Positions 5,592 through 12,291 of a stretch of DNA of 12,994 nt are shown one piece after another. Position 1 is the first letter of the stretch. Each line of letters starts with the position of its first letter. Made by a program: the position numbers and the translations under genes. Below the pieces are notes generated by a model that saw only the letters and a list, made by a program, of their open reading frames with translations, did no database searches and was not told the DNA's origin. Origin of the DNA: JBDRLD01 sp043813445 (GTDB lineage Bacteria; Patescibacteriota; Patescibacteriia; JACPHY01); contig JBDRLD010000040.1 in NCBI GenBank assembly GCA_043813445.1, positions 1 to 12,994 on the forward strand, written 5' to 3'.

Positions 5592-7859
5592 ATGATTACT
5601 CCATACAATCATGAGCACGAGGATGAGGTGTGCCCATTTGCGCAGACGAACTTTCGTGGGCAGGTGCGTCGTTTCGGAATCAAAACGGATGATCGGCGTC
5701 GCCACATGTACTTCGTCGGGAAGACTGGTATGGGGAAAACCTCCATGCTTGAGCAAATGATGTACCACGACATACAGGTGGGACACGGGTGCGCATACCT
5801 CGATCCACACGGCGATACCGCAGACCTGCTTCTCGATTACATTCCAAATCACCGACTGAACGATGTTATCTACTTTAATCCGTCCGATCTCAGCTGGCCC
5901 ATCGCGTTTAACGTGCTTGAACAAGTGGACCCGAACAAGCGGCACTTGGTCGCATCTGGGCTTATCGGCATTTTCAAGAAGATTTGGGCGGATTCCTGGG
6001 GACCGCGGCTTGAGTACGTACTCCGAAACGCGATTCTCGCACTCATGGATTACCCGGGGACAACGCTCCTCGGTATCATGCGTATTCTCGTGGACAAGGA
6101 GTATCGTCGGAAGGTTATCTCAATGGTGCAAGATCCGGTTGTGAAGTCGTTTTGGGTTGATGAGTACGCGAGATATCCTGACAAGTTTCAAACCGAGGCC
6201 ATCGCGCCGATTCAGAACAAAGTCGGTCAGTTTTTGTCGTCCGCACTTGTACGCAATATCGTCGGTCAGACAAAGTCGAAGATACGGATCCAGGACATCA
6301 TGGACAACCGAAAGGTGCTCATCATGAATCTCGCAAAGGGTGGCATCGGTGAGGACATCACCGCACTACTTGGCGCGATGATGGTTACGAAGGTGTACCT
6401 TGCGGCGATGGAACGCGTGAGTATTCCGGAAGCGGATCGACAGGATTTCTATCTCTACGTCGACGAGTTTCAAAACTTTGCGACCGATTCGTTCGCGGAC
6501 ATTCTCTCCGAGGCGCGTAAGTACAATCTGAATCTCACGATTGCGCACCAGTATGTCGGTCAGCTTATGACGGACACATCGACGCGAGTGCGCGATGCGG
6601 TGTTTGGTAACGTTGGAACGCTTGTCAGCTTCCGCGTAGGTGCGGCGGATGCGGAGTGGCTTGAGCCGGAGTTCCAACCGACGTTTTTGCAAGAAGACAT
6701 CGTGAATCTTCCGAAGTGGAGTGTGTATCTCAGACTCATGATCAACGGTGTGGCATCAGAGCCGTTCTCTGCGGGTACGCTGCTGCCTATAAAATTACAG
6801 TACGAGAAGACTGGAAACCGCGAGAAGGTGATTGAGCAGTCTCGGGAACGATATTGTGTAAAGCGAGACATTATCGAGACAAAGATCGCAAGGTGGACTG
6901 GAATGTTGCCGGATGATGAGGACGCCGATGCCGCGGACGAGACGCCGAATGAGGGTGAGTGGAAGGTTGCGAAAGAGAAGGCGCGTGAGCTGACGCGAGA
7001 TTCGGCGCCGCCGAAACGCGAGGCGGTGGGGACGCGGAGTGCGCCGAGGGGTGACCAGCGTCCGCCTGCACGTACTGCGCGGCCTACGGAAAGTCGGAGT
7101 GCAGCTCCATCGAAACCCCAGGAACGTCGCAGTGCTGCTCCCACCAGACCTCCGGAGCGCACGCGCGCGGTTTCTCCTAAACCGGCAGAGAAAGAGCAGT
7201 CTGGTGGAGAGAAGAGTAGTGGAACTGGAAGTTGGATGAGAGATGCCGCCCGAGAACGGGCCGATCAGCGTGGAGCCAGTGCGGGAAGTCGTCCGGATCC
7301 GCGTATTGTGGAATGTTCGTCATGCGGCTCCGGTGCGACGGTGTATTTTCAGCCACGCGCAGGGCAGCGTGTATTGTGTGAAAATTGTTTGCGAGGTGAG
7401 AAAGAAAAGAAGAAGATGGCGGAGTTCGAGGAAGCGAAGCGGAAGCCGCGTGATGGGGATTCCGAGGTAGGTGAAAAGAAGCAATCGCAAGTAGCTCAGA
7501 AACGCGACGATGCCCCGAGAAAGTCGCCACCTTCGAGCGAGCGTAGAGGTGGGGCCGCGACACGGCCGTCTGGAAGGAACGATCGGAGGGATAGCCGACG
7601 GCCGGCGAAACGAAACGATGACCGGCGTCCACCGAGACAGGATGAGCGACAACCTGCGCCACCTTCCAAGATTAGTGATCTTGAGCCCGTACAGCGTGGC
7701 GGCGGAGGAAAAGAACTCTCACTCGCAGATCTGCTCCTCGATAAATCCGATAGACCCCAGAAGACGAGCAGCGAACCGCAAGAGCAACCGAAACCGCCAA
7801 CCAGTGGTGGTGGATCGACTACGCAATCATCCCCGCAACAGGAAGACCGGACCCAATAG
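5592..7859 (+). CDS. VirD4/TraG-like (type IV coupling protein family) ATPase with C-terminal zinc ribbon
   Basis: A 755-residue RecA-fold ATPase of the VirD4/TraG/TraD group, which pumps DNA or protein substrates to type IV secretion channels. Walker A is GKTGMGKT (43-50), Walker B is FYLYVDEFQ with Asp291-Glu292, and LTIAHQY (315-321) is the family's Gln-bearing motif. No N-terminal membrane helices are present, unlike classical VirD4; the neighbouring upstream protein has one. The ATPase core ends near residue 440. The rest is a long Pro/Arg/Ser/Lys-rich tail, with three tandem 11-residue repeats at 502-534 and a zinc ribbon at 575-599 (Cys575, Cys578, Cys596, Cys599). It starts 3 nt after the preceding stop without its own ribosome site (a GGAGGAG lies about 20 nt upstream), so translation is probably coupled. 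No relaxase, VirB4 or pilus genes are in the window. The exact substrate is unknown. Confidence 0.9.
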   Translation: MITPYNHEHEDEVCPFAQTNFRGQVRRFGIKTDDRRRHMYFVGKTGMGKTSMLEQMMYHDIQVGHGCAYLDPHGDTADLLLDYIPNHRLNDVIYFNPSDLSWPIAFNVLEQVDPNKRHLVASGLIGIFKKIWADSWGPRLEYVLRNAILALMDYPGTTLLGIMRILVDKEYRRKVISMVQDPVVKSFWVDEYARYPDKFQTEAIAPIQNKVGQFLSSALVRNIVGQTKSKIRIQDIMDNRKVLIMNLAKGGIGEDITALLGAMMVTKVYLAAMERVSIPEADRQDFYLYVDEFQNFATDSFADILSEARKYNLNLTIAHQYVGQLMTDTSTRVRDAVFGNVGTLVSFRVGAADAEWLEPEFQPTFLQEDIVNLPKWSVYLRLMINGVASEPFSAGTLLPIKLQYEKTGNREKVIEQSRERYCVKRDIIETKIARWTGMLPDDEDADAADETPNEGEWKVAKEKARELTRDSAPPKREAVGTRSAPRGDQRPPARTARPTESRSAAPSKPQERRSAAPTRPPERTRAVSPKPAEKEQSGGEKSSGTGSWMRDAARERADQRGASAGSRPDPRIVECSSCGSGATVYFQPRAGQRVLCENCLRGEKEKKKMAEFEEAKRKPRDGDSEVGEKKQSQVAQKRDDAPRKSPPSSERRGGAATRPSGRNDRRDSRRPAKRNDDRRPPRQDERQPAPPSKISDLEPVQRGGGGKELSLADLLLDKSDRPQKTSSEPQEQPKPPTSGGGSTTQSSPQQEDRTQ
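7095..7193 (+). repeat. Three tandem 33-bp (11-residue) repeats in the ATPase tail
   Basis: The translation shows RSAAPSKPQER, RSAAPTRPPER and TRAVSPKPAEK in direct succession (residues 502-534). The first two differ at three positions; the third is degenerate. They are basic and proline-rich, as expected for a flexible linker between the ATPase core and the zinc ribbon. Confidence 0.7.
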
Positions 7860-7876
7860 GGTCCGGTCTCGGTTTT
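7844..7876 (+). terminator. Intrinsic terminator containing the ATPase stop codon
   Basis: A perfect 11-pair stem (7844-7854 with 7859-7869; AGACCGGACCC and its complement) closes a 4-nt AATA loop and is followed by CGGTTTT. The TAG stop (7857-7859) of the ATPase gene spans the loop and first pair, so the last codons form the left arm. There is no T run on the other side, so it serves the plus strand only. The rest of the 7860-7963 gap between convergent genes shows nothing clear. Confidence 0.85.
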
Positions 7877-7963
7877 AGTACTCACCAATCCCAAATCATT
7901 TTCTCCCCATCCAACATGCTTCTGAGTCCGCCGGAGTGCGGGGAGGGGGAATCAGGGTGGAGG

Positions 7964-9940
7964 TTAGAATGGGACGTGTCGTTCGTAGTCCTCGGGGAGG
8001 TAGTCGCTACTTGGACAAGGTGTGACGTGTTGGCCGTCGCGTGGGTTGATTATGACCCGCGGTGCTTTGAAGCTGTAGTCGAGCATTCCGGCCACAATAG
8101 CGACCACGCCGGGACGAAGATCCTGTACGAGCTGCTCAGCCTGCTGGAGTCCGTTTGGGCACCAATGGAGGAGAGGCATGATGCCGGTTCGATCGCCGAT
8201 CGTGAATCGCGCATACGGTTTCCGCCCGTGCTTTGCGACGACTTCGCCGTGGAGAATTGCAAACCGCTCAAATACGAACGCACCACAGAGCTCTGCAATG
8301 AACGCACGCCTATCCTTTGCGGGCTGTCGTGAAAAGTATGAGCGTCGAATCTGGTCGCCTGAGACCGATCGAATCGTGGCTGCAGGAATGAGTGCGCGCA
8401 TCCTCCGCGCTGCAGCTGGAGCGCTCGTTGCGTATCGAAGGTCGTAGGAGTGGTCTGTCGTGATCGAATAGATTCGACCCGGCATGTCGCGACCGGTACG
8501 TCCGCGCAGCTGAATCAAGCTGATGGCGTTCTTCGGGAGCGTGTACTCGATCAGCTCATCAAACGGTGCGTGTACTCCCTCGCGAATGACATCGGTAGCC
8601 ACGATAATGCCGCGCGGTGCTTCGGAGAACTCATGCATGCGTGCTACCGTTTCCTCGGCCTTCATGCGCTGCTGGCCGGTTATAAGCCACACCGGTGCGT
8701 CAAGGCGATCGCGCAGGATATCCGCGAGTCGCTCTGCACCGTCTGCGAAACAGTTATAGACGAGCACGCGGACGTTGCGTCCATTCTGAAGCGCTCGTTC
8801 GAGTATTTCGATTGTCGCGATCTGCTTCGGATGAAGCTGCTTACGATTGTCGAGCGCGCGTAAAATCGTAAGCGCCTGGCGAATCTCCTTGGTTACACGG
8901 AGGCGTCGGGCCACCGGCGTCCGGCCGATGACCGTACCATCCTTCCGCTTCATCCGTTTCTCCACTGCGCGCGTGAGCCGCTGGTATGCAACGGTGTAGT
9001 CGTCAGACACCACGCTCGTGAGTGCTGCTGTCAGTGACATCGCGCCTGCAGCGTAGGAGAGAAGCTCTCGAAGGCCCTCGGTATCGATCCTCGCAAGTAC
9101 CTTGCTCAGAACAGCTGGTGATGGAGCGCGACTTGGTTTCTCGAGGAGACCGGCATCCGCCAGGACCGTGGTCAGACGTTCGAGGACGTCCTCAAGGCAC
9201 TGTACCGCCATACGAGCATCAAGTGGTAGCGCTACCGGAACGCGTTCGCTGTGGACCGGAGGACGAAATGTGCTCGTCGCTGAATCTGCGATTCGAATCC
9301 AAGCGTTCAGGTGAAGATTCGTTCGCACGCGTTCTATTCGTTCGGACGTACCACCCGGTGAGGCGGTGAGTGCCAAGATGCGGCCATCGGCACTGTGCAC
9401 CGCGTTTGCGACGCGAATGAACGCGTGTGTCCGTGATGCGTGATGCGACTCGTCAAGAATTGCAAGCTCGATTGTTTTTGGGTCGAGGATCCCTCGCTCA
9501 ATATCGTTCGCGGTGGTCTGCGGCGTTGCGATGAGAATGCGCCCCTCTGGCCACTCGCGGGATCGACGCTTTGGTGTCCAGCGCCCGCTGATCAGTCGGA
9601 CATCCTCAGGCGCGATGCGAAACGCTTTGCGGGCAAGCGCCGCATGTTGTGCGAGGAGTAGTGTGGTCGGAGCGTTGATGAGAATGCGGCCATCGTGAGC
9701 AAGAACTTGATCTGCGAGCATGTACGCCATGTACGTCTTGCCGCTCGCAGTATCAGCGATTATGCCGAAGTTGCCGAGCGTTTCCCAGGCATCAAACGCT
9801 GGGACGACATACGGTCGAATTTCGACCACATCGCGATTGAGTACGCGGAATGTTGGTGGTGTCCATGCACAGATTTCGGGACGGACATTCGCCCATGCCA
9901 GTATGTCGCCCGTATACCCATCATTTTTTCGTTGCGCCAC
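7964..9940 (-). CDS. Superfamily 2 DEAD/DEAH-type helicase (Hef/RIG-I-like core) with C-terminal OB fold
   Basis: A 658-residue nucleic-acid helicase or translocase. Motif I is ADTASGKT (62-69), motif II is DESH (163-166, within AILDESHHAS), motif III is TAS (192-194), motif V lies around VATDVIREGVHAP (447-459) and motif VI is QLRGRTGRDMPG (477-488). Between the two RecA domains (about 235-365) is a helical insertion, as in archaeal Hef and RIG-I-like enzymes. The C-terminal part (about 560-640; GEVVAKHGRKPYARFTIGD, then GVVAIVAGML) looks like an OB fold that would bind single strands. The GTG start at 9940 is supported by AAGGAG six nt upstream and by a promoter at 9970-9998. It stands alone, convergent with the ATPase gene and divergent from yidC. 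A DNA-repair or replication-fork role is plausible by analogy with Hef, not shown; an RNA helicase is possible. Confidence 0.88.
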   Translation of the reverse strand: MAQRKNDGYTGDILAWANVRPEICAWTPPTFRVLNRDVVEIRPYVVPAFDAWETLGNFGIIADTASGKTYMAYMLADQVLAHDGRILINAPTTLLLAQHAALARKAFRIAPEDVRLISGRWTPKRRSREWPEGRILIATPQTTANDIERGILDPKTIELAILDESHHASRTHAFIRVANAVHSADGRILALTASPGGTSERIERVRTNLHLNAWIRIADSATSTFRPPVHSERVPVALPLDARMAVQCLEDVLERLTTVLADAGLLEKPSRAPSPAVLSKVLARIDTEGLRELLSYAAGAMSLTAALTSVVSDDYTVAYQRLTRAVEKRMKRKDGTVIGRTPVARRLRVTKEIRQALTILRALDNRKQLHPKQIATIEILERALQNGRNVRVLVYNCFADGAERLADILRDRLDAPVWLITGQQRMKAEETVARMHEFSEAPRGIIVATDVIREGVHAPFDELIEYTLPKNAISLIQLRGRTGRDMPGRIYSITTDHSYDLRYATSAPAAARRMRALIPAATIRSVSGDQIRRSYFSRQPAKDRRAFIAELCGAFVFERFAILHGEVVAKHGRKPYARFTIGDRTGIMPLLHWCPNGLQQAEQLVQDLRPGVVAIVAGMLDYSFKAPRVIINPRDGQHVTPCPSSDYLPEDYERHVPF

Positions 9941-9969
9941 GGAACACTCCTTGGAAATGAACCACCATG

Positions 9970-9998
9970 AGCGTAGCGCCGATGAGTCACGGTGTCAA
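9970..9998 (-). promoter_or_regulatory. Promoter of the helicase gene
   Basis: On the minus strand, a perfect TTGACA (9998-9993) is followed after exactly 17 nt by TACGCT (9975-9970), which keeps the three most conserved -10 bases (T1, A2, T6). The predicted start is about 23 nt before the GTG at 9940, and an AAGGAG ribosome site (9952-9947) lies between. Confidence 0.6.
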
Positions 9999-10010
9999 TA
10001 AGCCCTCATC

Positions 10011-10040
10011 TTGCGCAGCTGAGCATAGACAACGTACAAT
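10011..10040 (+). promoter_or_regulatory. Candidate promoter of yidC
   Basis: TTGCGC (10011-10016) and TACAAT (10035-10040) are 18 nt apart on the plus strand. The -10 is good, the -35 keeps only TTG. Transcription would start only a few bases before the ATG at 10049, giving a nearly leaderless message; this makes the call uncertain. Confidence 0.3.
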
Positions 10041-10048
10041 GGAAATAT

Positions 10049-10729
10049 ATGATCGCAACGCTGTGGGACGTAGCACTCTACCAGCCGCTACTTAATGCCT
10101 TGTTTATTCTTTACGACAAGGCAGCAGGGGAGAACCTCGCTTTCGCCGTGATTGAACTTACTATCGCGATGCGGATCGTGTTGCTCCCGCTGAGCATTAT
10201 TTCTGAGAGCAAGCGCGCACGACTCGAAACGTTGTCGCGTCAAGTTGAGGACGTTCATCAGCACTTTAGAAATGATCCGGTGAAGCAGCGAGAACAAACT
10301 CGGAAGATTCTCAAAAAGAATAAGGTCAACCCATGGGCGAAGATCACTGTTCTCGGTGTGCAGGTACTCGTTCTCGTGTTGCTCTACCAGGTATTCCTGG
10401 GCGGACTTCGTCACGAGAAGTTAAGCGCACTTTATGACTTTGTTCGACATCCGGATCTGATTAACACCATGTTTTTTGGATTTGATATTTCCGTGCGTAA
10501 TGTGTGGTGGGCTATCGGGGTTGGGGTCGTCCTTTTCATCGAAATCGCTATCGCGCAATACCAAAGACGCCACGCGCTTGAGCGTAGGGACATTTTCTAC
10601 CGTTACGCTTTTCCAGTCTTGGCCGTGATCATCCTTATCCAGCTCCCCATGGTTAAATCGCTATTCATCTTGACATCCATGGCCTTTAGTGCTATACTGT
10701 ACGGCGTACGTAAAGGAGCCACTACATAG
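10049..10729 (+). CDS. yidC: Membrane protein insertase, YidC/Oxa1 family, 226 aa
   Basis: YidC/Oxa1 proteins insert and fold membrane proteins, alone or next to SecYEG. The 226-residue protein starts with the amphipathic LYQPLLNALFILYD segment typical of short YidC, followed by TM1 with the conserved arginine Arg42 in AMRIVLLPLS (40-49), the residue of the hydrophilic groove. A charged cytoplasmic hairpin follows (about 53-97, with KQREQTRKILKKNKVNP), then four further hydrophobic segments to residue 218. It lacks the large periplasmic domain of Gram-negative YidC and any lipobox. An in-frame GTG at 9992 would add 19 residues, but similarity begins at the ATG, with a GGA five nt upstream. 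It is divergent from the helicase gene. A promoter for the next gene lies inside its last 60 bases. Confidence 0.9.
   Translation: MIATLWDVALYQPLLNALFILYDKAAGENLAFAVIELTIAMRIVLLPLSIISESKRARLETLSRQVEDVHQHFRNDPVKQREQTRKILKKNKVNPWAKITVLGVQVLVLVLLYQVFLGGLRHEKLSALYDFVRHPDLINTMFFGFDISVRNVWWAIGVGVVLFIEIAIAQYQRRHALERRDIFYRYAFPVLAVIILIQLPMVKSLFILTSMAFSAILYGVRKGATT
10670..10698 (+). promoter_or_regulatory. Near-consensus promoter inside the 3' end of yidC
   Basis: TTGACA (10670-10675), a 17-nt spacer ending in TGC, and TATACT (10693-10698) make a nearly ideal housekeeping promoter with an extended -10. It lies in the codons for the final YidC helix. The start at about 10705 gives a leader of roughly 180 nt ahead of the SPFH gene at 10889. 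The TGCTATACT core is identical to that at 4107-4115. Confidence 0.68.
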
Positions 10730-10732
10730 TCA

Positions 10733-10788
10733 CAGATACGCAGATCACGGATACCCAGATCACTCGCTGATACACGGATGTCGCGGAT
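10733..10788 (+). repeat. Short-period array of CRGAT units in the SPFH leader
   Basis: The pentamer CAGAT, CGGAT or CTGAT occurs seven times, starting at 10733, 10741, 10748, 10756, 10767, 10775 and 10784, so the spacing is mostly 7-9 nt. CAGATCAC occurs twice and ACGGAT twice within it. It contains no gene and lies between the yidC stop and the leader reading frame. It looks like a decayed simple repeat; function is unknown. Confidence 0.6.
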
Positions 10789-10809
10789 AAGATGGAAGGA
10801 GGGGCGACC

Positions 10810-10848
10810 ATGACGGGATCGCCTCTACGCAGAGAGCGTCCCGCGTAA
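10810..10848 (+). CDS. Possible 12-codon leader peptide upstream of the SPFH gene
   Basis: An AAGGAGG (10796-10802), the best ribosome-binding sequence of the plus strand here, stands 7 nt before ATG 10810. The frame reads MTGSPLRRERPA and stops with TAA at 10846, 40 nt before the SPFH start, which has no such site of its own. It could be a leader peptide that couples or attenuates translation, or the site could be chance in a purine-rich stretch. No homology can be judged at this length. Confidence 0.25.
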   Translation: MTGSPLRRERPA

Positions 10849-10883
10849 AGCGTCCAGCGCACAGCGTCTTTCAACTCTCAACT
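10835..10883 (+). repeat. Seven in-phase heptanucleotides directly before the SPFH start
   Basis: Reading in sevens from 10835 gives AGCGTCC, CGCGTAA, AGCGTCC, AGCGCAC, AGCGTCT, TTCAACT and CTCAACT without a single phase slip. The first five share one core and the last two another. The array ends 5 nt before the ATG at 10889 and occupies the place where a ribosome binding site would be expected. The inner region 10803-10823 also has a weak GGCGA/TCGCC hairpin. Confidence 0.7.
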
Positions 10884-10888
10884 AATAT

Positions 10889-11452
10889 ATGGCAGAAGCA
10901 ATCGATAAACTCATGTACACGTTTGTCGTTGAGGATGTCCTCAAGGGGTTTTTTGTTAATGTGCCCCCGGGATATGTCGCGTGCGTGTACGATCTTGGGC
11001 GCGGGGTATTGAAGAAGGTGCTGACTCCGGGATTACATTTTAAGATTCCGTTCTGGCAGCGCGCCAAGCTCTTCAATACTCAGACGCTTGAGTACACTAT
11101 CCGTCGAGATTTTAGTTTGGAAAATCGAGCTGCGCTAGGTGACCAGGCTGTAAGTGCTGTAACTTCAGATAGTGAGAACATCAACATAGAGGGCACGGTG
11201 CTCCTTCGTTTGGATCAGGAGCAGATTCCGACGATATGGCAGGCGATAGGTGAGGACTTCGTAGAGAAGATTATTCGACCAACGATTCGCAGTCGTTTTC
11301 GGATGATTGGGTCGCGATATACACTTCAGGATATTATTTCATCAAAGAGGGTTGCGATCGAGTTAGACATGCGTGATGAGCTTTCACGTATCTTCCTGCC
11401 GCGTGGTATCGTCGTCGAGAATGTGCTTCTTTCCGAAATCTCGAGAGGATAG
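10889..11452 (+). CDS. Minimal SPFH/prohibitin-domain protein, 187 aa
   Basis: A prohibitin-like SPFH protein. Such proteins normally form large membrane-bound rings that organise membrane proteins and proteases. Visible family features are VPPGYVACVYDLGRGVL (25-41), LTPGLHFKIPFWQ (45-57), the FNTQTLEYT strand (62-70), a central GTVLLRLDQ strand, the RPTIRSRFR helix (130-138) and RGIVVENVLLSEI (172-184). The usual N-terminal membrane helix is not evident, and the protein stops three residues after LLSEI, where prohibitins continue into a long coiled coil. The stop is followed 15 nt later by a strong terminator, so this looks like a natural short form, not a sequencing break. The ATG has no ribosome site; the leader contains repeats and a possible small reading frame, and is driven by the promoter inside yidC. 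Confidence 0.85.
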   Translation: MAEAIDKLMYTFVVEDVLKGFFVNVPPGYVACVYDLGRGVLKKVLTPGLHFKIPFWQRAKLFNTQTLEYTIRRDFSLENRAALGDQAVSAVTSDSENINIEGTVLLRLDQEQIPTIWQAIGEDFVEKIIRPTIRSRFRMIGSRYTLQDIISSKRVAIELDMRDELSRIFLPRGIVVENVLLSEISRG

Positions 11453-11467
11453 TAAATAGCGGATATT

Positions 11468-11499
11468 CAAAACACCCCACCAGCCGGTGGGGTGTTTTG
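11468..11499 (+). terminator. Intrinsic terminator after the SPFH gene
   Basis: A perfect 14-pair inverted repeat (11468-11481 with 11486-11499; core ACACCCCACC) closes an AGCC loop and ends in TTTTG, starting 15 nt after the SPFH stop. The A-rich left arm makes it usable from both strands, but no minus-strand gene enters here. Confidence 0.87.
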
Positions 11500-11590
11500 G
11501 TACTTGGTACACTGAACGTGTGCCGAATGTGTGAACTGATGATCCTGGGGCGGATAATATTTCGTGAGAACGTTGCATAACAACAATCCT

Positions 11591-12244
11591 ATGAATGAAT
11601 GCGTATCGTTTCAGACGAGCGACGGGGTGCGGCTTGCTGCTCATTGGTACCCGGTCGAGCAACCGCGTGGTTGGGCACTCCTGCTGCACATGATGCCTGC
11701 CACAAAAGAGAGCTACGCGACGCTCGCTAACGAACTACAGGAGCAAGACATTGCTTGTCTTGCATTTGACCAGCGCGGCCATGGAGAATCTGACGGTGGG
11801 CCGCAGGGGTACGAATCGTTCTCTGATGAGCAGCAGCAGGAAAAGTGGCTGGATGTTTGCGCTGCGCTAGGATGGCTTGCTGTGCAAGGAATGAAGGAAG
11901 AGTGTCTTGTGGTGATCGGTGCCTCAATAGGCGCGAACCTCGCACTCCGACTTCTCGTGGAGCATCAGCATCTACCAGCGGCGGTTTTACTTTCCCCTGG
12001 CCGAAACTACCGCGGCATTGAAACACTTCCACTTGCACAACGGGTGCGCTCCGCACAGCGGGTGCTTCTGGCTGCAGGAGGAGCGGATGATGCACATTCG
12101 ACGGAGACGGTATATGCACTCAAGACGGTGCTCGATGGTCGCGCAGATACGCGAGTGTTTGAACATGCCGGCCATGGAACGGCGATGCTGGAGCGTGTTG
12201 ATGGTTTCATCGAGGAGGTAGTGCAGTGGGTACTGAAACAGTAA
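11591..12244 (+). CDS. Alpha/beta-hydrolase fold protein, 217 aa
   Basis: A small cytoplasmic serine hydrolase of the alpha/beta fold, resembling the monoacylglycerol-lipase/dienelactone-hydrolase-like group. It has the first-strand HMMP turn (33-36) at the oxyanion position, FDQRGHGESDG (59-69), the nucleophile elbow GASIG with Ser112, an acid in GGADDAHS (Asp166 or Asp167) and His195 in EHAGHG, so the catalytic triad is complete. There is no signal peptide and only a short lid. The ATG at 11591 is preferred to an in-frame GTG at 11564; a GATAAT at 11553-11558 may be the -10 but lacks a good -35. It forms its own unit between two hairpins. The substrate (ester, lipid or peptide) cannot be deduced. 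Confidence 0.88.
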   Translation: MNECVSFQTSDGVRLAAHWYPVEQPRGWALLLHMMPATKESYATLANELQEQDIACLAFDQRGHGESDGGPQGYESFSDEQQQEKWLDVCAALGWLAVQGMKEECLVVIGASIGANLALRLLVEHQHLPAAVLLSPGRNYRGIETLPLAQRVRSAQRVLLAAGGADDAHSTETVYALKTVLDGRADTRVFEHAGHGTAMLERVDGFIEEVVQWVLKQ

Positions 12245-12250
12245 ATTGGA

Positions 12251-12275
12251 ACACCCCCGACGATATCGGGGGTGT
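12251..12275 (+). terminator. GC-rich hairpin after the hydrolase gene
   Basis: A perfect 10-pair stem (12251-12260 with 12266-12275; ACACCCCCGA) with a CGATA loop begins 6 nt after the hydrolase stop. No T run follows (ATATGCG), so it may work as a weak terminator or protect the 3' end of the message. Confidence 0.5.
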
Positions 12276-12291
12276 ATATGCGATCGTAGTA

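Noticed and set aside
6560..7162. 200-codon minus-strand frame opposite the ATPase gene
   Set aside because: It is antisense to conserved ATPase coding sequence and its low-complexity Ala/Ser/Arg content follows from the GC-rich complement; no start signals.
7496..7894. 132-codon minus-strand frame opposite the ATPase tail
   Set aside because: Shadow of the Arg/Pro-rich tail and crosses the plus-strand terminator; no ribosome site or recognisable domain.
9992..10048. GTG start extending YidC by 19 residues
   Set aside because: It lies in the divergent promoter region (over the -35 of the helicase promoter), and YidC similarity begins at the ATG at 10049.
11430..11470. Frameshift at the end of the SPFH gene
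   Set aside because: The 15 nt after the stop run straight into a perfect terminator, leaving no room for a lost coiled-coil region in any frame.
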